In this document: in pieces, positions 34,901 through 47,549 of the stretch
Numbering within the stretch: position 1 is the stretch's first letter
How the letters are laid out: each line of letters begins with the position of its first letter
Origin: Scilla litardierei
Lineage: Eukaryota > Streptophyta > Magnoliopsida > Asparagales > Asparagaceae
Assembly (NCBI GenBank): GCA_030789695.1
Contig: CM061141.1
Location: 169,336,807 to 169,400,806 of the forward strand
Direction: 5' to 3'
Length of the DNA stretch: 64,000 bases
Translations under genes and position numbers: made by a program
The notes under the pieces: model-generated
What the model was told of the DNA's origin: nothing
Database searches by the model: none
What the model saw: only the letters and a program-made list of their open reading frames with translations

Positions 34901-37457
34901 AATTCTGGCTGCCCTAGCTCACTCTAATAGATGTTGGAGAGTATTATAGGCCCCAAGTGATCGAAATATTCGTTCCTGAGCTTCCGATTATACGTCACCA
35001 TCGTTTTCAACCGAAAAACTGTAATAATTAACTCTTGGATTCAAAACACAAGCAATTGCACCTGCATCTGATTTCTGGGACTCACAACGATTTCTTGTGA
35101 GTTTTGGCGGACTATGAGGATAAATATAGAGTAAACGTTGTTTCAATGCAGAGAGGTGGTTGTTTTCTTTATTCCCACAAAATTTGATTTGCAATTGCCC
35201 AGCGGTTGCCTAAAATTGAAGGTTAGAAGCATTTTTCAATTTCTGGCTGCCCAGTCTCTCTTAATGGACGAAGGACTGCATTCTAGGTCTCAAACGATCG
35301 AAATCTTCTTTTCTGAACTTCAGATAGTGCGTCACCAACGTTTTCTACAATAACTACACGAATTTACTCTTGGGCTCAAAACACTAGCAAATTGCACACG
35401 TCTCTGATTTTTGGGACGCTCACGGATTTCGTGGGAGTTTTTGGAGGAATATGAGAACAAATGAAGGCTGCCCTAGCTCACTCTAGTGGATGAAGGAGGG
35501 CATTATAGGCCTGAAACGATCGAAATCCTCTTTCCTGAGCTTTTATTCGTGCGTCACCATTGTTTTCTACCGAAAAACTTCAAGCATTTACTCTTGGATT
35601 CAAAACACAAGCAATGGCACCCGTCTCTGATTTCTGGGACTCGAACGGAATTCGTGAGAGTTTTGGAGGAATATGAGAATAAAAGGAGAGTACGTTGCTT
35701 GTCTGTGGATTGGATGTTGTTTCCCCTTTTCCCTCGTAATTTAAACTGGAATTGTCCAACGGTGCCCCAAAATTACAGATTTGAAGTATTTTGCGGTTTC
35801 TGGTTGCCTAGCTCGCTCTAATGGATGAAGGAGTGCATTCTAGGCCTCAAACAATCGAAATCTTCATTCCTGAGCTTCAGATGGTGCGTCACCTTCGTTT
35901 TCTACAGTAAAACTAAACAAATTTAATCTTGGATTCAAAACACAAGAAATAGCACACGTCTCAGATTTTTGGGACTCGTACGGATTTCCTACGAGTTTTT
36001 ACGGACTATACGGATAAATATAGGGTAAAACGTTGTTTCAAGGCAGGGCAAAGGCTGTTTTCTTATATATATTCGAACGAAAATTCAATTCCAATTGCCC
36101 AAACGGTCGCCCAAAATTGAAGGTTTGAAGCATTTTTCGAATTCTGGCTGCCCTAGCTCACTCTAATAGATGGAGGAGTGCATTTTAGGCCCCAAATGAT
36201 CGAAATATTCGTTCATGAGCTTCCGATTATACGTCACCATCGTTTTCAACCGAAAAACTGCAAGAATTAACTCTTGGATTCAAAACATTAGCAATTGCAT
36301 CCGTCTCTGATTTCTGGGACTCGCGATGATTATTACGTGGTAGTTTTGGCGGATATGAGGATAAATAAAGAGTAAATTTTGTTTCACTGTAGAGAGGAGT
36401 TTGTTTTATTTATTCCCACGAAATTTCAATTGCAGTTGCCCAACGGTTGTCCAAAATTGAAGGTTGAAGCATTTTTCGAATTCTGGCTTCCCTAGCTCAC
36501 TCTTTTAGATGAAGGAGTGCATTATAGGCCCCAAGTGATCGAAATATTCGTTCATGAGCTTACGATTATACGTCACCATCGTTTTCAACCGAAAAACTGT
36601 AAGAATTAACTCTTGGATTCAAAACATAAGCAATTGCATTTGTATCTGATTTCTGGGACTCGCGATGATTTTGTGGGAGTTTTGGCGGACTACGAGGATA
36701 AATAAGGAGTAAATGTTGTTTCATTGTAGAGCGGAGGTTGTTTTATTTATTCCCACGAAATTTCAATTGCAGTTGCCCAGCGGTTGTCCAAATTGAAGGT
36801 TTGAAGCATTTCTCGATTTTTGGCTGCCGTAGGTCACTCTAATGGATGAAAGAGTGCATTCGAGGCCTCAAACGATCGAAATCTTCGATCCGAAGCTTCA
36901 TATAGTGTTTCACCCTCGTTTTCTATAGAAAAACTACACAAATTTACTCTTGGATTCAAAACACAAGCAATTGCAAACGTCTCTATTTTTTTGGGACTCG
37001 CACGGATTTCATGAGAGTTTTGGAGGAATATGAGTACAAATGGTGGGTAAATGTTTCTTCTAAGGGGAGAGAAGGTGTTTTAATATCTAGGCCCAAGACA
37101 TTTCAATTGGAAATTACCAAACGGTTGCCCAAAATAGATGGTTTGAAGCTTTTTTCGGTCTGGCTGCACTAGCTCACTATAATAGATGAAGTAGTGCTTT
37201 CTAGACCCCAAACGATGGAAATCTTCTTTCCTGAGCTTTGGATAGTGCATCATCAACGTTTTCTACCGAAAACGACAAGAATTTACGCTTGGATTCAAAA
37301 CACAAGCAATTGCACCCATATCTGATTTCTGGGACTCGCGAGGATTTTGTGGGAGTTTTGGTGGACTATAACGATAAATATAGAGTAAACGTTGTTTCAA
37401 TGCAGAGAGGAGGTTGTTTTCTTTATTCCCACGAAATTGCAATTGCAGTTGCCCAAC
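31951..37457. repeat. Older higher-order unit of satellite A, 5.5 kb
   Basis: This unit parallels 25803-31950 (allowing for the artefact and gap there) and contains every monomer type of the later 3.36-kb units, plus about 2.25 kb between 35203 and 37458 that the later units lack. It also has a deletion of about 113 bp at 34352-34380 relative to other copies, between short direct repeats. Sequence identity to neighbouring units is high but with many scattered substitutions. Confidence 0.75.
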
Positions 37458-40400
37458 GGTTGCAGAAAATTGAATGTTTGAAGCATTTTTTGATTTCTGG
37501 CTGCCCTAGCTCACTCTAATTGAAGAATGAAGGCATTTTAGGTCTCAAACGATCGAAATATTCATTAATGAGCTTCCAATTAAACGTCACCATCGTTTTC
37601 TACCAGAAAACTGCAAGAATTAACTTTTGGGTTCAAAACACAAGTTATTGCACCCGTCTCTGATTTCTGAGACTCGCACGGATTTGTGGCAGTTTTGGGG
37701 GAATATGAGGACAAATGGATAGTAAACATTGTTTCCACGGGGAGAGGAGGTAGTTTTCCCAATTCTGACGAAATTTCGATTGGAATTACCCTACCGTTGT
37801 CCAAAATAACACGTTTGAAGTGGTCTTCGATTTCTGGCGGCCCTGGCTCACTCTAATGGATGAAGGATGGCATTCTAGTCCTCAAACGATCGAAATCTTT
37901 GTTCCGGGGCTTCCAATAAGGCGTCACCATCGTTTTCTATAGAAAAGTACACGAAAATACTCTTGGATTCAAAACACAAGCAATTGCACCCCTCTCTGAT
38001 TTCGGGGACTCGAACGGATTTCGTGGGAGTTTTGTAAGAATGAGGTCAAATGGAGAATAAACGTTGTTTCTATGTGGAGAGGAGGTTGTTTCCGCTATTC
38101 CCATGAAATTTCAATATGAATTGCCCAACGGTAGCCCAAAATAGCAGATTTAATATATATTTCGGTTTCTGTCTACCCTAACTAACTAAAATTGATGAAG
38201 GAGGGCATTCTAGGCCCCAAACAAACGAAATATTCGTTCCTGAGCTTCCGATTGTGCGTCACCTTAGTTTTCTGCCAAAAAACCGAAAGAATTTACTCTT
38301 GGTTTCAAAACACAATAAATTCCACATGTCTATGATTTTTGGGACTCGCAAGGATTTCGTGGGAGTTTTGGGGGAATATGAGGACAAATGGAGAGTAAAC
38401 ATTGTTTCTGTGTGGAGTGGAGTTCGTTTCCTCTATTCCAATAAAATTTCAATTTGCATTGCCCAACAGTTGTCCAAAATAGATGGTGTGAAGTATTTTA
38501 CGGTTTCTTGCTGCCCTAGCTCACTCTAATGGATGAAGTAGTGCATTCTAGGTCATACACGATCGAAATCTTCATTCATGAGCTTTCGATAGTGCGTCCT
38601 CATCGTTTTCAACCGAAAAAGGACACGAGTTTTCGCTTGGATTCAAAACACAAGCAATTGCACCCGTCTCTGATTTCTGGGTCTCACGAGGATTTTGTGG
38701 GAGTTTTGGCAGAATAAGAGGATAAATATAGTGTTAAACATTGTTTAAATACAGAGAGGAGGTTGGTTTTTTATTCCCACGAAATTTCAATAGCAATTGC
38801 TCAACGGTAGCCCAAAATTGAAGGTTTGAAGAATATCTCGATTTCTGGCTACTCTAGCTCACTCTAAAAGATGAAGGATGGCATTTTATGTCTCAACGAT
38901 CGAAATATTCCTTACTGATCTTCCGATTGTGCGTCACCATCGTTTTCTACCAAAAAACCTCAAGAATTAACTCTTGGTTTAAAACACAAGTTTGCTCATG
39001 TCTCTGATTTCTGGGACTCGCACGGATTTCTTGGGTGTTTTTGAGGAATATGAGGACAAATGTTGAGTAAACATTGCTTCTACGTGGAGAGGAGGTAGTT
39101 ATCACAATCCTGACGAAATTTCAATTGGAATTTCCCAGCAATTGTCCAAAATAACACGTTTGAAGTGTTTTTCGATTTCTAGCTGCCCTAGCTCCCTCTA
39201 ATATATGAAGGGTGGCATTCTAGGCCTCGAAATCTTCGTTTCGGGGCTTCCAATAGTGCGTCACCATCGTTTCCTACCGAAAAACTATATGAATTTACTC
39301 TTGGATTCAAAACACAAGCAATTGCACCCCTCTCTGAATTCAGGGACTCGAATGGATTTCGTGGGAGTTTTGGAGGAATGAGGTCAAATGGAGAGTAAAC
39401 GTTGTTTTTATGTGGAGTGGAGGTTGTTTCCTCTATTCCCACGAAATTTCAATTGGCATTGCCCAACGGTTGTCCAAAATAGACGGTTTGAAGCATTTTT
39501 CGGTTTTTGGCTGTCCTAGATCACAGTAATGGATGAAGGAGTGCATTATAGGCCTCAAACAATCGAAATCCTCTTTCCTGAGCTTTCGATTGTGCGTCAC
39601 CATCGTTTTCTACTGAAAAACTTCAAGAATTTACTCTTCAATTCCAAACACAAGAAATGGAACTCATCTCTAGTTTTTGGGACTCGCACGGATTTCGTGA
39701 GAGTTCTGGGGGAATATGAGGACAAATGGAGAGTAAACATTGTTTCTATGGGAAGTGGAGGTTGTTTCCTCGATTCTCACAAAACCTCAATTGGCATTGT
39801 CCAACGGTTGTACAAAATAGATGGTTTGAAGCATTTTTCGGTTTTTGGCTACCTTAGTTCACTCTAGTGGATGAAGGAAGGCATTATAGGCCTCAAACGA
39901 TTAAAATCCTATTTCCTGAGCTTTCAATCGTGCGTTACCATCGTTTTCTATCAAAAAATTTCAAAAATTCACTCTAGTGGATGAAGGAGGGCATTAATGG
40001 CACACGTCTCTGATTTCTGGGACACGAACGGAATTCGTGGGAGTTTTGAAGGAATATGAGAACAAAAGGAGGGTAAACATTGCTTATTTGCGGATTGGAT
40101 GTTGTTCCCTCTTTTCCCTTGTAATTTAAACTGGAATTGTCCAACGGTGTCCCAAAATAGTAGATTTGAAGTATTTTGCGGTTTCTGGCTGTCTAGCTCA
40201 CTCTAATGGATGATGGAGTGCATTCTAGGCCTCAAACGATAGAAATCTTCGTTCATGAGCTTCAGATGGTGTGTCACCATCGTTTTCTATAGTAAAACTA
40301 AACGAATTTAATATTGGATTCAAAACACACGCAATAGCACACGTCTCTGATTTTTGGGACTCGCACGGATTTCGTGGGAGTTTTGGCAGACTATAAGGAT

Positions 40401-40820
40401 AAATATAGAGTTAACGTGGTATCAAGGTAGGCCAGAGACTGTTTTCTTTATTCCCACGAAATTTCGATTGCAATTGCCCAAACGGTCGCCCAAAATTGAA
40501 GGTTTGAAGCATTTTTCAAATTCTGGCTGCCCTAGCTCACTCTAATAGATGTTGGAGAGTATTATAGGCCCCAAGTGATCGAAATATTCGTTCATGAGCT
40601 TCCGATTATACGTTACCATTGTTTTCAACCGAAAAACTGTAATAATTAACTCTTGTATTCAAAACACAAGCAATTGCACCTGCATCTGATTTCTGGGACT
40701 CACAACGATTTCTTGTGAGTTTTGGCGGACTATGAGGATAAATATAGAGTAAACGTTGTTTCAATGCAGAGAGGTGGTTGTTTTCTTTATTCCCACGAAA
40801 TTTCAATTGCAATTACCCAG
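37458..40820. repeat. Satellite A 3.36-kb higher-order unit, copy 1
   Basis: The unit is 3363 bp. The first 1.1 kb (to about 38600) differs from copies 2 and 3 at a number of sites, for example G/A at the ATGGATGAAGTAG position near 38530. The remainder looks identical. It ends at the junction ACCCAGCGGTTGCAGAAAA that is shared by later units. Confidence 0.85.
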
Positions 40821-43800
40821 CGGTTGCAGAAAATTGAATGTTTGAAGCATTTTTTGATTTCTGGCTGCCCTAGCTCACTCTAATTAAAGAATGAAGACAT
40901 TTTAGTTCTCAAACGATCGAAATATTCATTAATGAGCTTCAAATTAAACGTCACCATCTTTTTCTACCAAAAAACTGCAAGAATTAACTTTTGGGTTCAA
41001 AACACAAGTTACTGCACCCGTCTCTGATTTCTGAGACTCGCACGGATTTGTGGCAGTTTTGGGGGAATATGAGGACAAATGGATAGTAAACGTTGTTTCA
41101 ACGTGGAGAGGAGGTAGTTTTCCCAATTCTGACGAAATTTCGATTGGAATTACCCTACCGTTGTCCAAAATAACACGTTTGCAGTGGTCTTCGATTTTTG
41201 GCGGCCCTGGCTCACTCTAATGGATGAAGGATGGCATTCTAGTCCTCAAACGATCGAAATCTTTGTTTCGGGGCTTCCAATAAGGCGTCACCATCGTTTT
41301 CTAAAGAAAAGTACACGAAAATACTCTTGGATTCAAAACACAAGCTATTGCACCCCTCTCTGATTTCGGGGACTCGAACGGATTGCGTGGGAGTTTTGTA
41401 AGAATGAGGTCAAATGGAGAGTAAACGTTGTTTCTATGTGGAGAGGAGTTTGTTTCCGCTATTCCCATGAAATTTCAATATGAATTGCCCAACGGTAGTC
41501 CAAAATAGCAGATTTAATATATTTTTCGGTTTCTGGCTACCGTAACTAACTAAAATTGATGAAGGAGGGCATTCTAGGCCCCAAACAATCTAAATATTCG
41601 TTCCTGAGCTTCCGATTGTGCGTCAGCTTAGTTTTCTGCCAAAAAACTGAAAGAATTTACTCTTGGTTTCAAAACACAAGAAATTCCACATGTCTATGAT
41701 TTTTGGGACTCGCAATGATTTCGTAGGAGTTTTGGGGGAATATGAGGATACATGGAGAGTAAACATTGTTTCTATGTGGAGTGGAGTTCGTTTCCTCTAT
41801 TCCCATAAAATTTCAATTGGCATTGCCCAACAGTTGTCCAAAATAGATGGTGTTAAGTATTTTACGGTTTCTTGCTGCCCTAGCTCACTCTAATAGATGA
41901 AGTAGTGCATTCTAGGTCATACACGATCGAAATCTTCATTCATGAGCTTTCGATAGTGCGTCATCATCGTTTTCAACCGAAAAAGGACACGAGTTTTCGC
42001 TTGGATTCAAAACACAAGCAATTGCACCCGTCTCTGATTTCTGGGTCTCACGAGGATTTTGTGGGAGTTTTGGCAGAATAAGAGGATAAATATAGTGTTA
42101 AACATTGTTTAAATACAGAGAGGAGGTTGGTTTTTTATTCCCACGAAATTTCAATAGCAATTGCTCAACGGTAGCCCAAAATTGAAGGTTTGAAGAATAT
42201 CTCGATTTCTGGCTACTCTAGCTCACTCTAAAAGATGAAGGATGGCATTTTATGTCTCAACGATCGAAATATTCCTTACTGATCTTCCGATTGTGCGTCA
42301 CCATCGTTTTCTACCAAAAAACCTCAAGAATTAACTCTTGGTTTAAAACACAAGTTTGCTCATGTCTCTGATTTCTGGGACTCGCACGGATTTCTTGGGT
42401 GTTTTTGAGGAATATGAGGACAAATGTTGAGTAAACATTGCTTCTACGTGGAGAGGAGGTAGTTATCACAATCCTGACGAAATTTCAATTGGAATTTCCC
42501 AGCAATTGTCCAAAATAACACGTTTGAAGTGTTTTTCGATTTCTAGCTGCCCTAGCTCCCTCTAATATATGAAGGGTGGCATTCTAGGCCTCGAAATCTT
42601 CGTTTCGGGGCTTCCAATAGTGCGTCACCATCGTTTCCTACCGAAAAACTATATGAATTTACTCTTGGATTCAAAACACAAGCAATTGCACCCCTCTCTG
42701 AATTCAGGGACTCGAATGGATTTCGTGGGAGTTTTGGAGGAATGAGGTCAAATGGAGAGTAAACGTTGTTTTTATGTGGAGTGGAGGTTGTTTCCTCTAT
42801 TCCCACGAAATTTCAATTGGCATTGCCCAACGGTTGTCCAAAATAGACGGTTTGAAGCATTTTTCGGTTTTTGGCTGTCCTAGATCACAGTAATGGATGA
42901 AGGAGTGCATTATAGGCCTCAAACAATCGAAATCCTCTTTCCTGAGCTTTCGATTGTGCGTCACCATCGTTTTCTACTGAAAAACTTCAAGAATTTACTC
43001 TTCAATTCCAAACACAAGAAATGGAACTCATCTCTAGTTTTTGGGACTCGCACGGATTTCGTGAGAGTTCTGGGGGAATATGAGGACAAATGGAGAGTAA
43101 ACATTGTTTCTATGGGAAGTGGAGGTTGTTTCCTCGATTCTCACAAAACCTCAATTGGCATTGTCCAACGGTTGTACAAAATAGATGGTTTGAAGCATTT
43201 TTCGGTTTTTGGCTACCTTAGTTCACTCTAGTGGATGAAGGAAGGCATTATAGGCCTCAAACGATTAAAATCCTATTTCCTGAGCTTTCAATCGTGCGTT
43301 ACCATCGTTTTCTATCAAAAAATTTCAAAAATTCACTCTAGTGGATGAAGGAGGGCATTAATGGCACACGTCTCTGATTTCTGGGACACGAACGGAATTC
43401 GTGGGAGTTTTGAAGGAATATGAGAACAAAAGGAGGGTAAACATTGCTTATTTGCGGATTGGATGTTGTTCCCTCTTTTCCCTTGTAATTTAAACTGGAA
43501 TTGTCCAACGGTGTCCCAAAATAGTAGATTTGAAGTATTTTGCGGTTTCTGGCTGTCTAGCTCACTCTAATGGATGATGGAGTGCATTCTAGGCCTCAAA
43601 CGATAGAAATCTTCGTTCATGAGCTTCAGATGGTGTGTCACCATCGTTTTCTATAGTAAAACTAAACGAATTTAATATTGGATTCAAAACACACGCAATA
43701 GCACACGTCTCTGATTTTTGGGACTCGCACGGATTTCGTGGGAGTTTTGGCAGACTATAAGGATAAATATAGAGTTAACGTGGTATCAAGGTAGGCCAGA

Positions 43801-44184
43801 GACTGTTTTCTTTATTCCCACGAAATTTCGATTGCAATTGCCCAAACGGTCGCCCAAAATTGAAGGTTTGAAGCATTTTTCAAATTCTGGCTGCCCTAGC
43901 TCACTCTAATAGATGTTGGAGAGTATTATAGGCCCCAAGTGATCGAAATATTCGTTCATGAGCTTCCGATTATACGTTACCATTGTTTTCAACCGAAAAA
44001 CTGTAATAATTAACTCTTGTATTCAAAACACAAGCAATTGCACCTGCATCTGATTTCTGGGACTCACAACGATTTCTTGTGAGTTTTGGCGGACTATGAG
44101 GATAAATATAGAGTAAACGTTGTTTCAATGCAGAGAGGTGGTTGTTTTCTTTATTCCCACGAAATTTCAATTGCAATTACCCAG
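40821..44184. repeat. Satellite A 3.36-kb higher-order unit, copy 2
   Basis: The unit is 3364 bp with ten monomers; landmark spacings are 338, 332, 339, 340, 333, 332, 335, 339, 341 and 337. Encoded whole-monomer frames are the same, residue for residue, as in copy 3. Confidence 0.92.
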
Positions 44185-47100
44185 CGGTTGCAGAAAATTG
44201 AATGTTTGAAGCATTTTTTGATTTCTGGCTGCCCTAGCTCACTCTAATTAAAGAATGAAGACATTTTAGTTCTCAAACGATCGAAATATTCATTAATGAG
44301 CTTCAAATTAAACGTCACCATCTTTTTTCTACCAAAAAACTGCAAGAATTAACTTTTGGGTTCAAAACACAAGTTACTGCACCCGTCTCTGATTTCTGAG
44401 ACTCGCACGGATTTGTGGCAGTTTTGGGGGAATATGAGGACAAATGGATAGTAAACGTTGTTTCAACGTGGAGAGGAGGTAGTTTTCCCAATTCTGACGA
44501 AATTTCGATTGGAATTACCCTACCGTTGTCCAAAATAACACGTTTGCAGTGGTCTTCGATTTTTGGCGGCCCTGGCTCACTCTAATGGATGAAGGATGGC
44601 ATTCTAGTCCTCAAACGATCGAAATCTTTGTTTCGGGGCTTCCAATAAGGCGTCACCATCGTTTTCTAAAGAAAAGTACACGAAAATACTCTTGGATTCA
44701 AAACACAAGCTATTGCACCCCTCTCTGATTTCGGGGACTCGAACGGATTGCGTGGGAGTTTTGTAAGAATGAGGTCAAATGGAGAGTAAACGTTGTTTCT
44801 ATGTGGAGAGGAGTTTGTTTCCGCTATTCCCATGAAATTTCAATATGAATTGCCCAACGGTAGTCCAAAATAGCAGATTTAATATATTTTTCGGTTTCTG
44901 GCTACCGTAACTAACTAAAATTGATGAAGGAGGGCATTCTAGGCCCCAAACAATCTAAATATTCGTTCCTGAGCTTCCGATTGTGCGTCAGCTTAGTTTT
45001 CTGCCAAAAAACTGAAAGAATTTACTCTTGGTTTCAAAACACAAGAAATTCCACATGTCTATGATTTTTGGGACTCGCAATGATTTCGTAGGAGTTTTGG
45101 GGGAATATGAGGATACATGGAGAGTAAACATTGTTTCTATGTGGAGTGGAGTTCGTTTCCTCTATTCCCATAAAATTTCAATTGGCATTGCCCAACAGTT
45201 GTCCAAAATAGATGGTGTTAAGTATTTTACGGTTTCTTGCTGCCCTAGCTCACTCTAATAGATGAAGTAGTGCATTCTAGGTCATACACGATCGAAATCT
45301 TCATTCATGAGCTTTCGATAGTGCGTCATCATCGTTTTCAACCGAAAAAGGACACGAGTTTTCGCTTGGATTCAAAACACAAGCAATTGCACCCGTCTCT
45401 GATTTCTGGGTCTCACGAGGATTTTGTGGGAGTTTTGGCAGAATAAGAGGATAAATATAGTGTTAAACATTGTTTAAATACAGAGAGGAGGTTGGTTTTT
45501 TATTCCCACGAAATTTCAATAGCAATTGCTCAACGGTAGCCCAAAATTGAAGGTTTGAAGAATATCTCGATTTCTGGCTACTCTAGCTCACTCTAAAAGA
45601 TGAAGGATGGCATTTTATGTCTCAACGATCGAAATATTCCTTACTGATCTTCCGATTGTGCGTCACCATCGTTTTCTACCAAAAAACCTCAAGAATTAAC
45701 TCTTGGTTTAAAACACAAGTTTGCTCATGTCTCTGATTTCTGGGACTCGCACGGATTTCTTGGGTGTTTTTGAGGAATATGAGGACAAATGTTGAGTAAA
45801 CATTGCTTCTACGTGGAGAGGAGGTAGTTATCACAATCCTGACGAAATTTCAATTGGAATTTCCCAGCAATTGTCCAAAATAACACGTTTGAAGTGTTTT
45901 TCGATTTCTAGCTGCCCTAGCTCCCTCTAATATATGAAGGGTGGCATTCTAGGCCTCGAAATCTTCGTTTCGGGGCTTCCAATAGTGCGTCACCATCGTT
46001 TCCTACCGAAAAACTATATGAATTTACTCTTGGATTCAAAACACAAGCAATTGCACCCCTCTCTGAATTCAGGGACTCGAATGGATTTCGTGGGAGTTTT
46101 GGAGGAATGAGGTCAAATGGAGAGTAAACGTTGTTTTTATGTGGAGTGGAGGTTGTTTCCTCTATTCCCACGAAATTTCAATTGGCATTGCCCAACGGTT
46201 GTCCAAAATAGACGGTTTGAAGCATTTTTCGGTTTTTGGCTGTCCTAGATCACAGTAATGGATGAAGGAGTGCATTATAGGCCTCAAACAATCGAAATCC
46301 TCTTTCCTGAGCTTTCGATTGTGCGTCACCATCGTTTTCTACTGAAAAACTTCAAGAATTTACTCTTCAATTCCAAACACAAGAAATGGAACTCATCTCT
46401 AGTTTTTGGGACTCGCACGGATTTCGTGAGAGTTCTGGGGGAATATGAGGACAAATGGAGAGTAAACATTGTTTCTATGGGAAGTGGAGGTTGTTTCCTC
46501 GATTCTCACAAAACCTCAATTGGCATTGTCCAACGGTTGTACAAAATAGATGGTTTGAAGCATTTTTCGGTTTTTGGCTACCTTAGTTCACTCTAGTGGA
46601 TGAAGGAAGGCATTATAGGCCTCAAACGATTAAAATCCTATTTCCTGAGCTTTCAATCGTGCGTTACCATCGTTTTCTATCAAAAAATTTCAAAAATTCA
46701 CTCTAGTGGATGAAGGAGGGCATTAATGGCACACGTCTCTGATTTCTGGGACACGAACGGAATTCGTGGGAGTTTTGAAGGAATATGAGAACAAAAGGAG
46801 GGTAAACATTGCTTATTTGCGGATTGGATGTTGTTCCCTCTTTTCCCTTGTAATTTAAACTGGAATTGTCCAACGGTGTCCCAAAATAGTAGATTTGAAG
46901 TATTTTGCGGTTTCTGGCTGTCTAGCTCACTCTAATGGATGATGGAGTGCATTCTAGGCCTCAAACGATAGAAATCTTCGTTCATGAGCTTCAGATGGTG
47001 TGTCACCATCGTTTTCTATAGTAAAACTAAACGAATTTAATATTGGATTCAAAACACACGCAATAGCACACGTCTCTGATTTTTGGGACTCGCACGGATT

Positions 47101-47549
47101 TCGTGGGAGTTTTGGCAGACTATAAGGATAAATATAGAGTTAACGTGGTATCAAGGTAGGCCAGAGACTGTTTTCTTTATTCCCACGAAATTTCGATTGC
47201 AATTGCCCAAACGGTCGCCCAAAATTGAAGGTTTGAAGCATTTTTCAAATTCTGGCTGCCCTAGCTCACTCTAATAGATGTTGGAGAGTATTATAGGCCC
47301 CAAGTGATCGAAATATTCGTTCATGAGCTTCCGATTATACGTTACCATTGTTTTCAACCGAAAAACTGTAATAATTAACTCTTGTATTCAAAACACAAGC
47401 AATTGCACCTGCATCTGATTTCTGGGACTCACAACGATTTCTTGTGAGTTTTGGCGGACTATGAGGATAAATATAGAGTAAACGTTGTTTCAATGCAGAG
47501 AGGTGGTTGTTTTCTTTATTCCCACGAAATTTCAATTGCAATTACCCAG
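44185..47549. repeat. Satellite A 3.36-kb higher-order unit, copy 3
   Basis: The unit is 3365 bp. The only difference I found from copy 2 is one extra T in a T run near 44322-44329. Confidence 0.92.
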
